Source: Notamacropus eugenii
Lineage: Eukaryota; Chordata; Mammalia; Diprotodontia; Macropodidae
NCBI RefSeq assembly: GCF_028372415.1
Contig: NC_092878.1
Location: forward strand, 30,967,903 to 31,031,902
Direction of reading: 5' to 3'
DNA: 64,000 nt
A program made the position numbers and the translations under genes. Below the pieces are notes generated by a model. The model saw only the letters and a program-made list of their open reading frames with translations, ran no database searches and was not told the origin of the DNA. Below, piece by piece: positions 57,560-64,000 of this stretch (positions are counted from its first letter, which is position 1; every line of letters starts with the position of its first letter).

Positions 57560-58262
57560 GCCTCAATTTGAAGACCTCTATGAAAAGGAATTTCCTTTAT
57601 GCCAAAAGAGATATGGAACTGTGTATACCTTTTGTCTCAGCAATACCATTATTTACTTTGTTTCCCAAGGTGATCAGGGAAAAAGGAAAAGAACCTATGT
57701 TTCCAAATATTTATAGCAGCTCTCTTTGTAGTGGCAAAGAACTGGAAATTGAGGGGATGCCCAGCAGTTGGGGAATGGCTAAACAAGTTGTGGTTTATGA
57801 TTGTGATGGAATACTACTGTACTGTAAGAAATGATGAGAGGTTGATTTTTAGAAAAACATAGAAAGATTTCAGTGAACAGAAGCAAGAGAATGTTGTACA
57901 CAGAAACAGCAATAATTGTTCGAAGAATAACTGTGAATGACGAAAGTTATTCTGAGTATTACAGATACTCAAATCAACTACAAAAGACCTCTATGAAGAA
58001 AGATACTAACCACCTCCAGAGAAAGAACTCATAAATGATTCTGCATAGTTAGATTTTACATATCTATATATCTATATATGCGTGTGTGTGTACATATATA
58101 TGAATTTATTTGTACGTGTATATGTACATACATACATATGCATATATGTAGATAGGTAGATAGATAAAAGGGTGACTTTCTTTAGTGTGTGGTAGGGAGG
58201 GAGGGCAGGAGACAGTTCTGAACTTTAAAATGTAACAAAATAATTTAATTAAAAAAGATTCT
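57560..58262 (+). repeat. L1 LINE 3' end
   Basis: 'atttatagcagctctctttg', 'gggaatggctaaacaagttg', 'gatggaatactactgtactg', then a TA/TG microsatellite (58050-58165) and 'taaaagggtgactttcttta' tail ending in an A-rich end at 58250. Same layout as L1 3' ends in other mammals. Confidence 0.75.
58050..58165 (+). repeat. TA/TG/GATA compound microsatellite
   Basis: Alternating (TATATC), (TG)n, (TACA)n and (GATA)n units inside the L1 3' end. Confidence 0.8.
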
Positions 58263-59374
58263 CCTGCATTTTGAAGCAGGACTACTTTTGGATGGTTCTG
58301 AATGTCAGAAATTTTTCTTTTATATCAAATTAAAATATGGAGAAAAGAGAGCAAAGCCCTGGGAGAGCAGAGTTTTCCCTGCTGGTTTCTTGCCTCTGAA
58401 ACATTTGTCTCTTAATGACTCATCAGGGCATTTCCTTGTGATGACATTATGTCCTTTTTGTCCTTTAAAAGGACAAAGTTGTGTCCTTTTAACTAGCTTC
58501 CTAAAATACCTGGCATTACCCTATGCCTAGGCCACTGCTTTATTAGTATTCTTGGTGTGATGGTAGTGACAAGGATGAAATGTTTAACAGAAGTCAGGAA
58601 ATGGTTTGGTTTTCCCTCCTGCCTCCCAAGTTGGACTTTGCTAAAGCAGCTCTATGGTAGGGTCTAAGCATGCAAAAGGCCAGATTGGCTTCAGGTATAG
58701 GCACCCTAGGCTGCTGTCTACATGGTGCCATTGAGGGATGTTGAACCACTCATTTCACTGAAAGCTTCTCCCTTATTCTGTGTCGGAAATTTTTATTATT
58801 CCTTGTAGGCTTTTTAAAGAAGTGAATTTTAGCCTGGTTAAAGCTTTGAGTTAAGTAGGAGGAGCTATCACATCTATTAGTCAACACATCAGAAGAAATG
58901 TGCCTTTTTAGTTAAAAATATGCAACTGCATAATGTCACAACAGAGAGCAGGTTTCTGAGAGTTATGTTGTTGCTAAGTTTGGATGGAAAGAAAGACACT
59001 GAAAACATAGGATACCCTCTGGCTGATGATGTGACTCAGTGGGATTGATACAGCATCCTTGAAGATCTGATGCCAGAGGGAGCAGGGTTCTTACAATGGT
59101 ACTCAAGGGAGGAATAGCTGGTTTTAGAGTTTTTCCCAGCTAGCCAGCCCTGTGAAAGACAGCTTGGCCTCTGCTTAGGGCCTCTGCTTATACTTTAGAT
59201 TGGTCTTTTCCTATTATGGGTCCTCAGTGGGAGGTGAATGTTTCCATTATCTACTAGGTTACAGTGGGAATAAATGAGATGATAATTAAAAGTGTCCCAA
59301 TTGAAAGGTCCAGGTCATAGGACCCTAGAACTAGAGCTGGGAAGGACCTCAGATTGAATATTGTCATGCAGCAT

Positions 59375-59630
59375 CCTAGTGTAATGATAAGAGCACTGGA
59401 TTCAGAGGCAACTGCCCTACCTTCTAGTCTGGATCTGCCATTTACTGTCTGCTTAACCCTTTGGCAAGTTATTTAACTTCCCTGAGCCTCAGTACCCTTA
59501 GCTGTAAAATAGGGATTACGATACCTACCTTGCTTACCTCCCGGGGTTATCATGATGATTCATTGAGACAGTGTATGTCAAACCATCTGAAAACTGCAAA
59601 TATAAAGAAAGTTATTGTATGAATGGTCTC
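59375..59630 (+). repeat. MIR, well preserved
   Basis: 'taagagcactggattcagag', 'ctgagcctcagtacccttag', 'tgtaaaatagggattacgat'. Confidence 0.75.
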
Positions 59631-59988
59631 TCAATCTCAGACCCCTGAATTGAAAGAAAGTACCGGTATATTGGGCCACCAATGAATTACTTGCCTTCAA
59701 TTCAAACAATCACTCTCTCTCCAAATACATGCCCTAGTTCTACTGAAATGTTTTGGATAGATATATCACACACACACGTGTGTGTGTATGCTTATGTATT
59801 TTATTTATTATATCTAGCTATCTACAACAACAACAAATCTGTATACAGTAATTTTTATTTTGGTGGATCATTATCAGCTTTCTTATGTAACAGTATTTAT
59901 AAATGTGACCTTATTCAATGCCACTCCAGTTCAATTCAGCAGATGTCTATTAAGTGCCTAATAGGTACTGAGGATACAAATGTAGTCC

Positions 59989-60114
59989 TGCATATATGTA
60001 GATAGATAGATAGATAAAAGGGTGACTTTCTTTAGTGTGTGGTAGGGAGGGAGGGCAGGAGACAGTCCTGAACTTTAAAATGTAACAAAATAATTTAATT
60101 AAAAAAAATTCATT
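59989..60114 (+). repeat. Second copy of the L1 tail
   Basis: Matches 58139-58262 almost base for base, from the GATA repeat through 'gggtgactttctttagtgtg' to the A-rich end; only about three substitutions seen. Confidence 0.8.
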
Positions 60115-63100
60115 TTTTTTTGAAAGAATATGACATACACACACAGATACTAAGTATTTAAAAGCTTGTGCAAACTAATTTCAGGAAGGAAGGAGCTCTA
60201 ACAGAGCTTGGGGTTGGTTTGTTTTTTTTTTTACTTTCAGGTTTGCATAGCTCTTTAAATATGTATTTCCTCATTTGATCTTTATAACAGCTTTGTGTGG
60301 TGGGTGCAATCACTAGGTGCAATTTTACAAATGAGAAAACTGAGGAAGTGGAAGAGAGGGGAAAGCTGAATCAGAGCTACATAGGTATCGAGTATCTAGG
60401 GCAGGATTGGAACTCAGGTCTTCCTGTTTCAAAGTTCAGTTCAGCATTTTGTACATTGTGCCATCACATCTAGTTAACAACTGGATGGTTGAGGAAAGGC
60501 CTTAAATGGGAGATATTATTTCTGTGATATTTTGAAGGAAGTTAGGAATTCCAAGAGGCACAGGCGAGGAGAGAGTACATTCCAAACATGGAAGGTGTCA
60601 ACAGGCAATCGCTGTCACAAGACAACGTGAAAAGAAAATGAACATGCATGTGTAACCCATAGGGTTCCCAGTCTTTACAGAAGTTTACATTTTTACAAAA
60701 ACAGGACAAAGGGAGGAGGGGACACCAGGAAAGAGAATGACATGAAAGGGAGAACAGCAAAGGTGGAAAAAGACAAAACCACTCCCCATGAGGAGGAGCA
60801 AGGTGGGCAAAAAACCTCAGTCTTTTCCCTTGGGAATTGCTAGACTATGAAGATAGGAGGATCTGTTTATCTGTAAAGGACCCCAGCTGCACAAGCATTA
60901 TCCCAGCCTGGCACAGACTGGCTGGCGCCTGTCTTGACTCTCAAGGACACAAGGAGTCCAGTTTGGGGTGCAACAACAAATTACATAAGCTCAGGGGAAG
61001 CTTCAGGCTTGACACATTCAGAGCCTCCTGCATGTTCTGGGTTCAGTATTTCTGGAAAATATGGCAACTCAAAAAGACAAGTTCAGAGACCCCTTAACAG
61101 GGGCCATCTGTGCAAAGAGAAGGAGGCAGGAGATGGAATGTTATATACCAGGACCAGGTAGAAGGCCAGTTTGACTGTAATGGAGAATTCATGAAAGAAA
61201 GCAATATAAAATAAAACTAGAAAGGTAGTTGGGAGTCTCTGGAAGCCTCTAAAATGCTAGACTGAACATTTTGTGTTAAAGAATTAGATTCATTCCTTTT
61301 TTTCCTTTTGTCTTTATAGGTATATTTAATTTTATTGAACTCTTGTGGAAGAGAAATAACCTGAGAACTATGAACTTGTCAGTCTCTTAGTAGAACCATT
61401 TTGGCTTGTCTGTCATCAAAATCTCCCTTCCATTTGGCAGGAAAGAGGTTGGGGATCCTTACTACCATGAGAAAATAAATTTATTTTTAGTATCAGTTTT
61501 ACCCTCACTCAGAACGAGTCTTGTAAAAAGCTTAAAGGATAAGGGGGAATTAAAAACCTCGGAAAGTTTCTCAGCATCTCCATAAAGGGCAGAGCCAATG
61601 ACTTTAAGCAAATGGCATGAAGAGTGACTGAGTTACCTCTGATGTCATAGCCAGTTCCATCACCCAAGTGTCTCTCCCTGTTTTGAATCATGGGTTTCAA
61701 ACATCCCCAAAAGCTTTCCCCCTGGTAATTCCAAAGCTCTTAACAAATCAATCCTAGGGAGAAATAAACAAATATGTAGAAGAGCAACAGGATATTTAGA
61801 GCATGGTTTTAATTAAAATTTTCATGTTTCCCTCTTGATGTCTTGTATGACCCATTAAATATATTGTTTAAATTCTCCATAAAAGTAAGTACTAATTGCA
61901 TGCTAATCATCATTGTTTCCTCATTGTCCTCATTGTCAGGATCTCAAAACTCCCTAAAGAGGAGGGAGTTCAGAAGGCACTGAGACAGTCTTTCCTGATT
62001 TGGTGACACAGATCCATTGTAGCAAGCCCTTTTGGTGTTCCCTGTGCACAAACCCTGAGATAGCTTGTCTTCATAGTTCAGCACATAAGAAGACCCCTCC
62101 AGGGGAACATACGGAAGAAATATTCCCAAAGACACAAAAGACAAAACACTCAGGGATATCCAATCCCATACTCCTCCTAATGCCCCCACCTACTCCTTTC
62201 TTCTTCCTAAAAGCACTGCAATGTTTGGCATGGGAAATACTGTACGGTGATAGTCATCTTTCAAACACCAACAATGCAAATTTTGCTGCTTCTTGCTCCT
62301 GTGTACTGGTTTCAAGCAACTCTAGTTTTGATAAGGGCTTAGTGTATCCTTCAAGGATATTGAATTGCAGTTGCTGACTTTTCTCCCCTCTAGCTCAGTT
62401 GCACTATTTTTTTTTGCTGTGCTAACACTAATCCCCTTTTTAAAAAATCCTGTCATCCTTGTCTGTCTCTCTCCCTCTCTCCTTCTCCTCCTTTTCCTCT
62501 CCCCTCTTAATCCCTTCCTCCTTCCCTTCCCTCCCAACACATACACCCAAAATATATGTACATCTAGATATACATCTACATATAGATATCTATTTATCTG
62601 AAGCTTTAAAATATCACTTTCTTCTGTACTTAACAATATATAATGATTGGATCATGTAGGATCCTGTAAAAAAAAGTTACAAAATGTGAAACACTTACCA
62701 GTCTTAAAAAGCTGTACTACCTGTTAGCCTGCCCAAAGTGAATGTTGCATAGAAAACTCAATAAGTTTATTTAGCCATTCTGAGTTGTGATTAGTCTCAG
62801 GCAGTCTATCTAAACAGTTACCTGAAGCATTGCCAGCTCTCATTTATCATTCAGTAGATCCAGGGGAGCAGATGGTATGATGGAGGGTCATTGCAGCTCT
62901 ACGGTATAGAGATGATGCCGAGCAAGCATTAGTGGAAGGAATTTAGCATGTTTAGCCTGGAGGAGAGCAGTCAGTCTTGAAGTATTTGAAGGGAAATCAA
63001 ATGGAAAGGGGATTAGAATGTTCCCTTTGGCTTTCATAGGCAGAACTGGTAGCAATAATTAACCAGTGTAAGAGAGGCAAATTTTGGCTCAACATAAGGA

Positions 63101-63375
63101 ATAACTTTCTTATACAATCAGGGTTATTCAGAAGTGGATAAAAAAATGGGTTCTTCTTTTCTAGAGATTTTAAAAGCAGACTTTGGGTGATTAGTTGTGG
63201 GAATGTTAGAGAGGAGATTCTTTGTTTATGTGTAGTTTGGACCACATGTGATTCTCAATTTGTTGATTACCTGGGTTCATTTACCTTTCTGTTACTTCCT
63301 GACATATTCTCTTGTTAAATGAGAAAAGTGCCAACTTTGTGCCTCTTTTTTTTTCCTTTGGAGAGAATGTTCCCC
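60115..63375. other. No gene recognised
   Basis: Contains a diverged core SINE at about 60240-60470, L2-like text to 60770 and a pyrimidine-rich tract with TA-rich simple repeat at 62455-62600. The open frames lack conserved motifs. Confidence 0.4.
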
Positions 63376-63379
63376 ATCC

Positions 63380-64000
63380 CAGGGCATCCACAGGAATCCC
63401 AAGGTCATAGATCTAGGAGAGATCATCAGAGGCATTCTAGACCAGTTCCCTCCTTATACTCAAGGAACCTAAGGCCAAGGGAGGTTGTGACTTGCCCTAA
63501 GTCATACAGGTAGCAAATATCAGGAGTAGGATTTGAATCCAAGTCTTCTGACTCTAAAGCCTCAGGAGGTAGGATCAGGGTCCTCAACCATCAAACAGAA
63601 TGGACAAGTCTCTCCATAGTTCTTCTAATCTGAGTTACCATTCCTGGTATCTTTGTTCTTCTAATGCCCCACAGTAGTTATGATCTGCTTATCAGACCTT
63701 ACTCATTCTTGCAGATCATAATACTTTACTTTGAGGGAACTAGATGGTGCAGTGTCTAGAGCACCAGTGCAGGAGTCAGGAGGACCTGAGTTCAAGTCTT
63801 ACCTCAGACACTTGACACTCACTTAGCTGTGTGACCTTGGGCAAGTCACTTAACCCCAACTGCCTCGTTCTGGGTCATCTCCAGTCATCCTGATGAATAT
63901 CTGGTCACTGGATCCAGATGGCTTTGGAGAAGTGAGGCTGGTGACCTGCACAGCCCTCCCTCACTCAAAACAAAGTCAAGTGCAAGTCATGTCATCGTTT
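63380..64000 (+). repeat. Two SINEs; the second cut by the window edge
   Basis: 63380-63565: MIR3/THER-like ('caggagtaggatttgaatcc'). 63735-64000: marsupial SINE, 'agctgtgtgaccttgggcaa', 'tccagtcatcctgatgaata', 'aaagtcaagtgcaagtcatg', still running at 64000. Confidence 0.75.

Noticed and set aside
63735-63860. tRNA-like boxes in this and similar segments
   Set aside because: They belong to tRNA-derived SINEs; no intact cloverleaf or isolated tRNA gene was seen.
1-64000. CRISPR arrays, operons, phage or bacterial modules
   Set aside because: No regularly spaced repeats, no prokaryotic gene organisation; the content is a normal mammalian locus.

Overview
The window looks like nuclear DNA from a marsupial mammal. 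Three vertebrate genes are recognisable, and they sit in the order and relative orientation of the human 15q15.3 block TP53BP1 - TUBGCP4 - ZSCAN29 (read in reverse). The surrounding DNA is packed with interspersed repeats of marsupial type: tRNA-derived SINEs ending in '...agctgtgtgaccctgggcaa...', abundant L2, L1 with marsupial-type 5' ends, and old CR1/L3. I cannot name the species.

Layout. 1-3070: the last two coding exons and 3' UTR of TP53BP1 (+ strand), after an intron holding L1 and L2 debris. 3070-4350 or 4840: short tail-to-tail intergenic space. About 4350/4840-32700: the whole TUBGCP4 gene on the - strand, with 18 coding exons that join in frame at every junction and add up to 2001 nt (666 codons plus stop). 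Its introns carry L1, L2, SINEs and two copies of a palindromic hAT-type MITE. 32150-33880: a CpG island that appears to be a shared, bidirectional promoter with two ZNF143/SBS-like sites, an NRF1-like site and an ETS-like site. 32940 onward: ZSCAN29 (+ strand), with a non-coding first exon, the SCAN exon (33902-34244) and the next exon (34599-34803). No MYB-like or zinc-finger exon is visible in the remaining 29 kb, so the gene either continues beyond the window or is decayed.

Within that 29 kb are two host-gene fossils: a broken, 3'-truncated SENP5 retrocopy (about 36120-37250, - strand) and a single SCG5 (7B2) exon with intact splice sites but an in-frame stop (38826-39057, + strand). The rest, 39-64 kb, is dominated by SINEs, L2/L1 fragments and simple repeats. 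One unexplained coding-like open frame lies at 56665-57010 (- strand).

The three genes are not a pathway unit. TP53BP1 acts in DNA double-strand-break signalling, TUBGCP4 in microtubule nucleation, and ZSCAN29 is a putative transcription factor. Their proximity is conserved synteny. I found no CRISPR, operon-like or other novel system. The observations most worth checking are the splice-phase problem in ZSCAN29, the SCG5 orphan exon, the SENP5 retrocopy and the unidentified open frame.
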